Below, piece by piece: positions 51,459-59,533 of a DNA stretch of 64,000 nt. Source of the stretch: AP-15 sp963732095 (GTDB lineage: Bacteria; Pseudomonadota; Alphaproteobacteria; ATCC43930; CGMCC-115725); the NCBI GenBank assembly GCA_963732095.1, contig CAVSZA010000048.1:186001-250000 (forward strand). Reading direction: 5' to 3'. Positions within the stretch are counted from its first letter, which is position 1; the number at the start of each line of letters is the position of its first letter. The notes beneath the pieces were generated by a model that made no database searches, was not told the DNA's origin, and saw only the letters and a program-made list of their open reading frames with translations. The position numbers and the translations under genes were made by a program.

Positions 51459-51734
51459 ACGGATACTCCCGAAACGGTTCCAGCTTCCGAGTTCACCCGC
51501 AACTTCGGCCGCTACCGAATGCGCGCGCAACGCGAACCCGTTGCCGTCTCCAGCCATGGCCAGATCACTGGCTACTTCGTCAGCCCGGACGAATATGAGG
51601 AGTTCAAGCGCTATCGGGAAAGCCGCCGCAGCTTTGCCACAGCCGATCTGTCCGAGGAGAGAGTCGAAGCGATCCGCTCGTCGCGCATGGATCCGCGGCA
51701 CGCCCATCTCGACAAAATGCTCGACCCCGAATAG
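51459..51734 (+). CDS. Phd/YefM-type antitoxin, start codon uncertain (ACG 51459 or ATG 51519)
   Basis: From 51459 the frame reads ACG-D-T-P-E-T-V-P-A-S-E-F-T-R-N-F-G-R-Y-R then M, giving 91 residues and a whole Phd-like N-terminal DNA-binding part. ATG 51519 gives only 71 residues and cuts that part off. The downstream sequence REPVAVSSHGQITGYFVSPDEYEEF is the conserved core. A TAG lies in frame at 51438, and no ATG, GTG or TTG occurs between it and ATG 51519. AGAGAGG sits just before the ACG. Either an ACG start is used or the start has been lost by mutation. The toxin partner downstream is broken. Confidence 0.6.
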   Translation, partial: TDTPETVPASEFTRNFGRYRMRAQREPVAVSSHGQITGYFVSPDEYEEFKRYRESRRSFATADLSEERVEAIRSSRMDPRHAHLDKMLDPE

Positions 51735-51743
51735 CGGAGGCTC

Positions 51744-52172
51744 ATGCCGATCCCCCACCCGGAGCCGGGCCTCGTCATCTCCTATGCCTATCTTTGGCAC
51801 CATGAGCACCAGGCGGACGGGAAGAGGGACTAAAGGAGAGGCCGAGCGTCATCGTCCTCGTCGTCGAGCGCGAGGCTATCGGCGGCACCCTCGTGACGGT
51901 GTTGCCGATCACGCACAGCGCTCCCGTTGATCCGGCTTCCGCGGTGGAGATCCCGTTACCGTGCAACGGCACCTCGGCCTCGACGACGACCGGTCCTGGA
52001 TTGTGGTCGCGGAAGGCAATGAATTCGTCTGGCCAGGCTACGATCTCGCAAGCTGCCGCACCGCGACCGCTATGATTACGGCTTTCTGCCGCCGCGATTG
52101 TTCAATCAGGTGCTCGACGCCTTTGTCGGCTGGTATCGAGCCAGCCGGCGTCATGTCACGCCACGCGAATGA
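51744..52172 (+). pseudogene. PemK-like toxin, multiply frameshifted
   Basis: The frame starts MPIPHPEPGLVISYAYLWHH and hits TAA after about 29 codons. The family sequence continues in other frames: RPSVIVLVVERE, VTVLPITHSAPVDPA, then QRHLGLDDDRSWIVV and EFVWPGYDL, then RYDYGFLPPRLFNQVLDAF, ending at TGA 52170-52172. At least three indels are needed to restore it. This resembles the PemK-like growth inhibitor group that pairs with Phd-type antitoxins in alphaproteobacteria. I recognise the group by memory of its conserved blocks, so the name is less certain than the decay. Confidence 0.6.
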
Positions 52173-52329
52173 ACGAGTTGCACCGTCGGGATGATCGATA
52201 ATAATTAGGGGATGCCACCGCCATTATAGTGATGGCTTACTCATCCGACACGCTTTTTTCTCCCGATCGCGGGGCAAGGGATAAGCAAACTGTCACCGTA
52301 ATACCAGTAAACTGTCACGAATACTAGGT

Positions 52330-52545
52330 GCAAACCGCCGATGATAGCGCGCCGGTCGGTTTCCTTGACAGATAGCGCGGTTGATCCCAGCACCTCGCCC
52401 GGCCGGTTCGACTTGGCCTCGCAATAGCCGCGCGACAGCGGCCGCATCTGCCAGGCGCCGGCGCTGACGCCCGGAGCCTCCTCGAGTTCGCCGATCTGCC
52501 CGCCCTTGAAGCTGCACGGGGCAAAAGGTCCTGCAGGTCGACCCC
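52330..52545 (-). pseudogene. GMC oxidoreductase fragment 4
   Basis: Bases 52330-52545 follow 56715-56925 of the intact GMC gene in the same order (gccgatgatagcgcgcc, ggttcgacttggcctcg, gcatctgccaggcgccgg, cccttgaagctgc). They encode parts of AWQMRPLSRGYVEAKSNRPG with indels. It adjoins a frameshifted Ig-domain gene on the same strand. Confidence 0.7.
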
Positions 52546-52555
52546 GACCCTGGGC

Positions 52556-53235
52556 CATGGCCAGCTACACTTAGGTCGGTGCTCGGTACACATCAGCATC
52601 CCGGGGCGAGAAATCTTATTCTTGATTTCAAGTGTGATCACCCCGAGCGAATTGGCGGGGTGCGTTCCGCTATCAGTCACCGTTACTATGTAATTAGTTT
52701 TTGGCGAGACCGTCTTTGGTGTGCCGCTGACAACTCCCTTGTCGGTGTCCAGTGAAAGATCGGGGGGAGCGCAGGTGTTACCGACCACTTCAGCGGCGGA
52801 GTACCGCCAGTAGCCAGAATGGTCGTCGGCGAGTAGGGCTTGTTGACGGTGCCATCAGGCAGAGCAGTGTTCTTTACTGTTATCTCGCCTTCTGCCACGC
52901 TTGACCCTGGCGGGACTGCGGTTTTTCTAGCGAGCCAAAATAGAAACCGATAATCGTCCCTAGTATTCCGATCATTAGGGGTAAACTTGCTTGCCGCGAT
53001 CAAAACGGTTCGCCGCATCGTTGCCATCGCCAAGAATGGTCGAAAGCACTAATATCAACGCCACACCAACAGTTACTATTGGACTAGAAAAGTTATGAGA
53101 CCCCTTGATATTTCTTGTCTTGGCAAGATTTGTGAATCCCGGCCGGATATTCCCCAGATGATCGTACCGAGCAAAATAAGAACGATAACACCAAAGATAC
53201 CCCAGGGATATATGTGAAGGATAGGCGGTACCCAA
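52556..53235 (-). pseudogene. Frameshifted gene with putative Ig-like domain
   Basis: The minus strand encodes LPDGTVNKPYSPTTILATGG and LKWSVTPALPP in one frame. It then continues DLSLDTDKGVVSGTPKTVSP and VTVTDSGTHPANSLGVITLE in another, which together make one putative Ig (He_PIG-type) domain. The break is at a run of six G (52762-52767); one more base would restore it. Upstream residues include a hydrophobic segment (VTVGVALILVLSTIL) in yet another frame. The fragment lies after the PASTA array and was probably part of the same surface-protein gene. Confidence 0.6.
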
Positions 53236-53261
53236 GGGGCTCGTTCGATCTATTGATACTT

Positions 53262-54055
53262 CTAAGTCAACCTTAGATCCCTATTTACGAGATCGCCGGC
53301 ACGAGGATTGCTGCTGCTTACACCGCCAGCCGGCACTACCGGACTCTGCACTGTGGTCACGGTGCCGAGCGCCAAGCGGCACTCTCGAGCTGCCTCTGCC
53401 GCCGCTTCGGTCAAGCCAACAACGGTTGGCACAGTAACCTGCGCTGGTCCGCTTGACACTTCCAGGTTAATTGACAATCCCGGGTTTACCCGCGTCCCTG
53501 CAATCGGGTCCGTGCGGATAATGTTGCCGGCCGGTATGGTGGCGTGTTCGCAGCCGTCGTGGTGCCGACTGCAAGGCCGGCGCCCGTCAACGCCGTCTCA
53601 GCCGCTGCTCGCGTGAAGCCAGCCACGTCTGGAACGGCAACCGATGCTGGTCCGCTTGATACTTCCAGGTTCACTGACGATCCCCGGTTTGAGCTTCGGG
53701 CCCCCGGCACTCGGGTCCGTGCGACAATGTACCGGCGCTACCGTAGGGCTGCTCGCCGTCGTTGTGGCGCCGACTACCAGTCCGGCGCCCGTCAACGTCG
53801 TCTCCGCTGCCGCTCGCGTCGAACCAGTCACGTCCGGAACAGCAACCTGTGCTGGTCCGCTTGATACTTCCAGGTTCACTGACGATCCCGGGTTGACTTC
53901 AGCCCCGGCACTCGGGTCCGTGCGGACTATGTTACCAGCCGCTACCCTAGGGCTGCTGGCCGTCGTTGTGGCACCGACTACAGTCCGGCGCCCGTCAACG
54001 CCGTCTCGGCTGCCGCTCGCGTCGAACCAGTCACGTCCGGAACAGCAACCATTCT
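53262..54055 (-). pseudogene. Decayed PASTA-repeat gene (about four units)
   Basis: Four units of about 203-205 bases run along the minus strand. Each encodes a PASTA-like domain such as VAVPDVTGSTRAAAETTLTGAGL and VGATTTASSP, ending NLEVSSGPA. Starts of neighbouring units are 203 and 205 bases apart (shared block near 54034, 53831 and 53626). An intact PASTA unit here would be 204 bases, so each off-by-one indel breaks the frame. No open frame spans the array. PASTA domains bind peptidoglycan-type ligands or act as surface stalks. The first unit begins abruptly at 54050, so the upstream part is missing. Confidence 0.7.
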
Positions 54056-54156
54056 AGCCTCACCGTATCGGTTTTAGCTATAGAATAGGCGAATAGATAG
54101 CGTGCCTGTCAACCACACGGATCACCAACGGGATTGGGCGATGCGGATCAAGCGGG

Positions 54157-54178
54157 CGTAGGGCGGATGAAATCCGCC
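54157..54178. repeat. Dispersed repeat copy 2 with 7-bp hairpin
   Basis: The 13-base core cgtagggcggatg (54157-54169) equals that at 45663. Here it forms a hairpin, GGCGGAT (54162-54168) against ATCCGCC (54172-54178) with a three-base loop. This is typical of REP-like intergenic elements. Confidence 0.6.
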
Positions 54179-54229
54179 GTTGGCGCGATCTTTGTCGGTT
54201 TTCCGGCTTCGCCATACCCGCCCTATGCT

Positions 54230-54990
54230 GATCCGCTCGCCGCGAGCGCTTGCCGCGCGGCGCCCTTAATGGTCGCGGCGCCCTTCTCGGCGATCATGAT
54301 GGTTGGCGCGTTTGTGTTGGTCGAGGTGACCGCCGGCATTACCGAGGCGTCGATGACCCTGAGCCCGTCGAGCCCGTGCACCTTGAGCTCGTCGTCGACA
54401 ACCGCCATCGCGTGGCGCCCATCAGGCAGGTGCAGCTGGCGTGATAGCAGGTGCCGCCGTTGCGCCGCGCGTAATCGAGGAGTTCGTCGTCGGTCTGGAT
54501 TTGGGGGCCGGGCAGGGTTTCTTCGCGGACGAAGCGCTGCAAGGCGGGGGCGGCAAAGAGGCGCCGCGCCAGGCGCGGCCACCGATGAGCGCGGCGGCCT
54601 CTCTCCTCGGACGGTGGCGCGGGTTGATCGCCGGCGCGTCGCCGGGCGGTTCGACTTGGCCTCGACATTGCCGCGGGACAGCGGCCGCACTGCCGGCGCC
54701 GGCGCTGAGGCCGGCGTTTCCTTGAGCTTGCCGATCTGGCCTCCCTTGAAGCTGCCCGGCGCGAAGGTGCATTGCACATCGGGGGTCGCCGATTCCTCCA
54801 ATACCTTGACCGAGGCGGCGACGATCGACGGGCTGTAGGTCAGCATGCCCGGCCGGCGAAGAGCCAGCGCATGACCTCGCCGGCCAGGGGCAGGCCGCGC
54901 GAGCGCTCGTTGGCGGTCGGTGCGCCGACGACCGGATAGGAAACGCGTGCGACGTAGTGGTCTTGCATGTTCTTGCTGACGCCCCGCCCC
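54230..54990 (-). pseudogene. GMC oxidoreductase fragment 5 (3' half, frameshifted)
   Basis: About 760 bases match the C-terminal half of the intact gene at 56368 (residues about 295-537), in order. Blocks encode VIDASVMPAVTSTNTNAPTI (with the catalytic region), LPGPQIQTDDELLDYARR and LTYSPSIVAASVKVLEES. Several one- and two-base indels (for example near 54418, 54592 and 54648) split it into short frames. It ends in unrelated sequence near 54990. It is the largest relic of this family here. Confidence 0.85.
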
Positions 54991-55053
54991 CGGCCTGCCT
55001 GCAATTTAGCGGCGAAAGCGCTTAGCCCGCGGGATGGGTAGAACTAGTCAAGG

Positions 55054-55734
55054 CTAAGCCTTTTGCGCCGGCTTCATGCTCTCAATGTCGGAGGCGATTG
55101 CTTGCAACTGCTTGAGTAGATCTTCAATCTGCTCTGCTGGGACATCGACCGTGAAGTCGCCGTGGACGACCGCATTGCGCAGCTTCACCATCTGACGAAG
55201 TCGGTCGGCAACTTCGTTTTCAACATATCCTTCTTCGGCGAGTGTTTGAACCACCTGGATCGGCGGCAAGCCACTGGCGCTCCGGTCTCGCCATTCGCGC
55301 TCGCCAGCCGTGCAAGTGATTCTAACGCTGCCCACGCTCGCACAAACGCCGCCGCGCGGTGCCCGGTTTTTGTCAATTCTTCAATTTCCCTGAACGTGGC
55401 CCGTAGTTGGTCAGGGGTTGGTGCCTCGATGGGGGCCATCTCATCCAACGGCGGGATTCAGGTAGATGGCACGAAACTCCCACCCTTTTTGGCCGGAAAC
55501 CCTACTGGCGATCTCTGCAAGCTGCTTCTCTGAGCCTGGGCTTCTCCCAGCCTTCATTTCGATAATCATTCCGCCTTCAGGGCCAAGAGCTATTGCGTCG
55601 GGCCGATAGTCTCCTAGAAAACCGGGGACGATTTCCGGTGGCGGATTGAGATAGAATTTCAGTCCCCGTGCTTCTAATAGTTTCTGAAGATTTCTTAGGG
55701 CATTGCTTTCCAAGAGGCGTGCCTCTGAGATCAT
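55054..55734 (-). pseudogene. Frameshifted gene: PD-(D/E)XK-like nuclease domain + HEPN-like domain
   Basis: Three consecutive frames join into one product. The first (55734-55441) reads NLQKLLEARGLKFYLNPPPE, FLGDYRPDAIALGPEGGMII and EMKAGRS, a PD-(D/E)XK-like D...E-x-K pattern. Removing one G near 55444 joins it to DEMAPIEAPTPDQLRATFRE and FVRAWAALESLARLASANG. A second shift near 55285 joins LPPIQVVQTLAEEGYVENEV and MVKLRNAVVHGDFTVDVPAE, where RNAVVH is the HEPN R-x4-H motif. The whole would be about 225 residues. If real, such a protein could be a defence nuclease. As it stands it is broken twice or mis-sequenced. Confidence 0.6.
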
Positions 55735-55835
55735 GGCAACTCCCTCCAGCTAAGGTCGTCATCGATACGGATGTAAATTACGGGAGGCATCCGTCTCGAC
55801 TGCTCTTTCGAGCGTGGGTGTAAGAGAGCGGAACA

Positions 55836-56183
55836 CTACTTCCACTCCAGCTCGAACTTCTGCACGACAATACGCTCCAAAAGCCGGTCATCTGGGTAAA
55901 TCACCGCGACCATCCCATCGGCGATTAGTTTGACGATGTTGTCCACGTCCCCGTCCATTGCACTCGGAGGAAAATAGAAGATCGTCAACGCCAACGGCCG
56001 CTGGTCGATTAAGTGGAACTCTCTCAGCGCCTTCACATGTGTTCCGGCGGTTTCGCCAACCTTCTGCTTCCACCGCTCCTTTCCCTTCGAGTTTCTCCCC
56101 TGATGCGAGCGCGGGGTATCCCTGATTAAGAACTCGATCGGGAACGGCAGGCTGATATCCGGCTCAAGTCGAGCGTCGCTCAT
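55836..56183 (-). CDS. RusA-family crossover junction endodeoxyribonuclease
   Basis: The 115-residue protein opens MSDARLEPDISLPFPIEFL and has the RusA acidic pattern MDGDVDNIVKLIADGMVAVI followed by YPDDRLLERIV. RusA dimers resolve Holliday junctions, and the family is common in prophages and mobile DNA. The frame is open upstream to 56261, but the conserved part starts at 56183. No phage gene accompanies it; the frameshifted nuclease-HEPN gene is its downstream neighbour. Confidence 0.75.
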   Translation of the reverse strand: MSDARLEPDISLPFPIEFLIRDTPRSHQGRNSKGKERWKQKVGETAGTHVKALREFHLIDQRPLALTIFYFPPSAMDGDVDNIVKLIADGMVAVIYPDDRLLERIVVQKFELEWK

Positions 56184-56367
56184 GTTGCACCGCTGATGCC
56201 GAAGGCCGATGTCTGGCAGGTGCCCTGGAGCTGCATGCTCATCAAATACGTGGCATATCAACCTATATCAGTATGCGGGTAGTTTACTCTGCGCCACAGC
56301 CGGCAGTCTTCGAAACGATCTCAAGGGCGTGGTGTAGATCCGGGCGCTGAACTTCACCGGCCCTTCG

Positions 56368-57981
56368 CTACGCCGCCAGTCTTTGCTGCATGGCGACTTT
56401 GATCATCCCTGCGCCCTTTTCGGCGATCATGATTGTCGGCGCGTTCGTGTTGGTCGAGGTGACGGCCGGCATTACCGAGGCGTCGATGACCCGCAGCCCG
56501 TCGAGGCCGTGCACGCGCAATTCGCTGTCGACGACGCTCATCGGGTGCGAGCCCATCAGGCAGGTGCAGCTGGCGTGGTAGCAGGTGCCGCCGTAGCGGC
56601 GCGCATAGTCGAGGAGCTCGTCGTCGGTCTGGATTTGGGGGCCGGGGAGGGTTTCTTCGCGGACGAATTGCTGCAAGGCGGGGGCGGCAAAGAGGCGCCG
56701 CGCCAGGCGCAGGCCGCCGATGATGGCGCGGCGGTCGCTTTCCTCCGACAGGTAGCGCGGGTTGATTGCCGGCGGGTCGCCCGGGCGGTTCGACTTGGCC
56801 TCGACATAGCCGCGCGAGAGGGGCCGCATCTGCCAGGCGCCGGCGCTGAGGCCGGGCGACTCCTCAAGCTCGCCGATCTGGCCGTTCTTGAAGCTACCCG
56901 GCGCGAAGGTGACTTGCACATCGGGGGTCGCCAATTCCTCCAATACCTTGACCGAGGCGGCGACGATCGAGGGGCTGTAGGTCAGCATGCCTTTGCCGGT
57001 GAAGAGCCAGCGCATGACCTCGCCGGCCAATGGCAGGCCGCGCGAGCGCTCGTTGGCGGTCTGCGCGCCGACGACCGGGTAGGAGACGCGCGCGACGTAG
57101 TGGTCCTGCATGTTCTTGCCGACGCCGCGCAATTCGTGCACGACCGGCACGCCAATGCGGCCGAGATGCTCGGGGTCGCCAACCCCCGATAGTTGCATGA
57201 TGTGCGGCGAGCCGATCGCTCCCGCCGACAGGATCACCTCGCGTGCGGCGTCGGCCCGCTCAATGCGGCCACCGCGCGAAAATTCGACGCCGGTCGCGCG
57301 CTTGCCGTCGAAAACGACGCGGTGGACTAGCGCGTTCGTCACGAGCTGCAGGTTCGGCCGCTTCAAAGCCGGGTGCAGATAGGTGCGCGCGGTCGAGGCG
57401 CGGCGGCGGCCGCCGCGGGTCTGCTGGCACCAGCCGATGCAATCCTGATGTCCGGGCGGCAGGTCGTTGAGGTCGTCGCGGTATTCGAGGCCGATCTCCT
57501 TGCCGGCCTCGAGCACGGTTGCGCAGATCGCCGGCCGGTCGGTCTTCGACGTGAAGAGCGGGCCCTCCTTGCCACGTGCGTCGCTGCCCTCGCCCTCCCA
57601 GCGCTCGGCCTGGCGGAAATAGGGCAGGCAGTCATCCCACGACCAGCCGCGGTTGCCGAGCTGCGCCCAATGGTCGTAATCCTCGGGTTGGCCGCGGATA
57701 TAGATCATCCCGTTGATCGATGAGGAGCCGCCGATCACCCGGCCGCGCGTGTAGACGATGGCGCGGCCATTGGTGCCGGGATCGGGCTCGGCGCGGAATT
57801 TCCAGGTCAGGGTGTCGTGGTCGAGCATCTTGAAGAAGCCGGCCGGGATGTGAATGAGCGGGTTCCAATCGCGCCCGCCGGCCTCGATCAGCAAGACTTT
57901 CGTTTGGGGGTCCTCAGTCAGCCGGTTGGCCAGGACGCAACCGGCCGATCCCGCCCCGATGATGATGTAATCCGCCTGCAT
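56368..57981 (-). CDS. GMC family FAD-dependent oxidoreductase, choline dehydrogenase-like (second intact copy)
   Basis: The 537-residue protein opens MQADYIIIGAGSAGCVLANRL and has GMC signature 1 (GRVIGGSSSINGMIYIRGQ) and signature 2 (GAIGSPHIMQLSGVGDPEHL). The catalytic His lies in YHASCTCLMGSHPMSVVD, and the Asn in TSTNTNAPTIMIAEKGA. It is close to choline/alcohol dehydrogenase-type GMC proteins, and the substrate is unknown. It is the probable source or sibling of the five fragments between 49.2 and 55 kb. It stands alone downstream of the CBS gene, which is on the same strand. Confidence 0.92.
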   Translation of the reverse strand: MQADYIIIGAGSAGCVLANRLTEDPQTKVLLIEAGGRDWNPLIHIPAGFFKMLDHDTLTWKFRAEPDPGTNGRAIVYTRGRVIGGSSSINGMIYIRGQPEDYDHWAQLGNRGWSWDDCLPYFRQAERWEGEGSDARGKEGPLFTSKTDRPAICATVLEAGKEIGLEYRDDLNDLPPGHQDCIGWCQQTRGGRRRASTARTYLHPALKRPNLQLVTNALVHRVVFDGKRATGVEFSRGGRIERADAAREVILSAGAIGSPHIMQLSGVGDPEHLGRIGVPVVHELRGVGKNMQDHYVARVSYPVVGAQTANERSRGLPLAGEVMRWLFTGKGMLTYSPSIVAASVKVLEELATPDVQVTFAPGSFKNGQIGELEESPGLSAGAWQMRPLSRGYVEAKSNRPGDPPAINPRYLSEESDRRAIIGGLRLARRLFAAPALQQFVREETLPGPQIQTDDELLDYARRYGGTCYHASCTCLMGSHPMSVVDSELRVHGLDGLRVIDASVMPAVTSTNTNAPTIMIAEKGAGMIKVAMQQRLAA

Positions 57982-58054
57982 GTTCCGCGCTCCCTCCGGC
58001 TGCTTATTCGCACACAGTTTAGTTACGACGATGCCAGGGGAGCAACGGTGCCGT

Positions 58055-58489
58055 TCAGGCGCGCATGCGCGAGATGTCGCGAAGAACGCTCGCTTCCAGC
58101 TCCTTCTCGTCGAGCCGGTGCTTGACCAGGTCGCCGATACTGACGATGCCCTTCAGCTCGCTGCCGTCGATCACCGGGAAGTGACGGATTCGTGCTGTCG
58201 TCATTGTCGCAAGCACGGCATCGATGCGATCGGACGGGCGGCAGGTGAGGATCGGCGTCGACATCAGTTGCTGGACCTCAAGGCCGAGCACGGCGGCGCC
58301 GTCATGGGCGATCGCCTTGATGAAGTCCCGCTCCGAGAAGATGCCGACCGGTTTCATCCACCGGTCCTCCACGACGAGGGCACCGATGCGATGCTCAGCC
58401 AGCTTGCGGACCGCGAGCTCCACGCTATCCGCCGGATGTATCCTCTCAACGTGATGGCCCTTGGACCGTAAGACATCGGAAATAAACAT
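58055..58489 (-). CDS. CBS-domain pair protein
   Basis: The 144-residue protein starts MFISDVLRSKGHHVERIHPA at an ATG with GGAG six bases upstream. It consists of two CBS domains: residues 10-65 with ALVVEDRWMKPVGIFSERDF, and residues 75-130 with RIRHFPVIDGSELKGIVSIG. Stand-alone CBS pairs bind adenine nucleotides and regulate enzymes or report energy state. The partner here is not evident. It diverges from the second alpha/beta hydrolase gene. Confidence 0.88.
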   Translation of the reverse strand: MFISDVLRSKGHHVERIHPADSVELAVRKLAEHRIGALVVEDRWMKPVGIFSERDFIKAIAHDGAAVLGLEVQQLMSTPILTCRPSDRIDAVLATMTTARIRHFPVIDGSELKGIVSIGDLVKHRLDEKELEASVLRDISRMRA

Positions 58490-58671
58490 GGTTGTCTCCT
58501 GCAATCTGCAGCGCGGCCTCGGGCTCTGGCTCGGACGGCCGCTGCTCGCGAGCGGTCCCCCAACATCTTAGATGGGGATTTGGTGATGCATTACCCAAGG
58601 AATGCATTAATGTAGCGCGGAAGAGCGGAAGCGCATTCCGCCGATATCCGCCCACTAAGGAGAACCCCCCG

Positions 58672-59454
58672 ATGCCGTTCTACGAAAAAGGCGACGTCCG
58701 CATCCATTACGAAGAGGTCGGCTCCGGCTTTCCGCTTATGGTCATCCCCGGCGGCGGGCTGAACTCGACGGTCGCCGGTCTCGCGAACCATCCCTTCAAC
58801 CCGATGGAGGAGTTCAACGGCGAATACCGCGTCATCGCGGCGGATTTGCGCAACGCCAATGGCGGCCAGTCCTCGGGGCCGCTCGAGATCGACCGGCCGT
58901 GGGACGCCCACACCGACGACCATATCGGCCTGATGGACCACCTCGGCATCCGCGAGTTCATGGTGCTGGGCTTCTGCATCGGCGGCCCCTTCATCTGGAA
59001 CCTGCTGAAGCGCGCGCCCGGACGCATCGTCGCCGCCGTATTGGCGCAGCCGAGCGGCTTCCGCCCCGCGATGCCTGACCTCTTCTACCAGAACAACATC
59101 AAGGGCTGGGGCCCGCCGCTATGCGAGCGCCGGCCAGACATCACGATGGATAGGGTCGACGCGTTCCTCAACAAGATGTACCGCAGCAACGCCGATTTCG
59201 TGTTCACCGTGACCCGCGATTTCGTGCGCGCCTGCCAGACGCCGCTCCTCGTCCTGCCGGACGACGTCCCGGCGCACCCCTATGCCGTCGCGATGGAGAG
59301 CGTGCATCTTGCGCCCAACGCGCAGGTGAGCCTCTACCCGTGGAAGGACACGCCGGACAAGATTCCGCTGGCGGTGCGCCACATCCGCACCTTCCTCAAG
59401 GCCCATCGGCCTGTTACTGCCGCGCCTCAACCACTGGCAGCCGCCGCGCAATAG
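58672..59454 (+). CDS. Alpha/beta-fold hydrolase with Cys nucleophile (paralogue 2)
   Basis: The 260-residue protein opens MPFYEKGDVRIHYEEVGSG and shares long identical blocks with the gene at 44732: NANGG, GLMDHLGIREF and the elbow, here GFCIGG. The nucleophile is again Cys. VIPGGGLNS is the oxyanion loop, and LPDDVPAHPYAVAM matches the paralogue acid region. ATG 58672 has AAGGAG nine bases upstream. The last residues carry an Ala-rich tail. The substrate is unknown. Confidence 0.83.
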   Translation: MPFYEKGDVRIHYEEVGSGFPLMVIPGGGLNSTVAGLANHPFNPMEEFNGEYRVIAADLRNANGGQSSGPLEIDRPWDAHTDDHIGLMDHLGIREFMVLGFCIGGPFIWNLLKRAPGRIVAAVLAQPSGFRPAMPDLFYQNNIKGWGPPLCERRPDITMDRVDAFLNKMYRSNADFVFTVTRDFVRACQTPLLVLPDDVPAHPYAVAMESVHLAPNAQVSLYPWKDTPDKIPLAVRHIRTFLKAHRPVTAAPQPLAAAAQ

Positions 59455-59533
59455 ACGGGTTTGGAAACGTCGCCGCGGTTTCGCCGGGTTCGGGTGCAGC
59501 AAATTCGAGAACTGCCGAACTCTCGTCTCTTCA

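Noticed and set aside
53262..54055. Possible CRISPR array because of regular repetition
   Set aside because: Units are about 204 bases, diverged, and encode PASTA domains; there are no short repeats with unique spacers and no cas genes.
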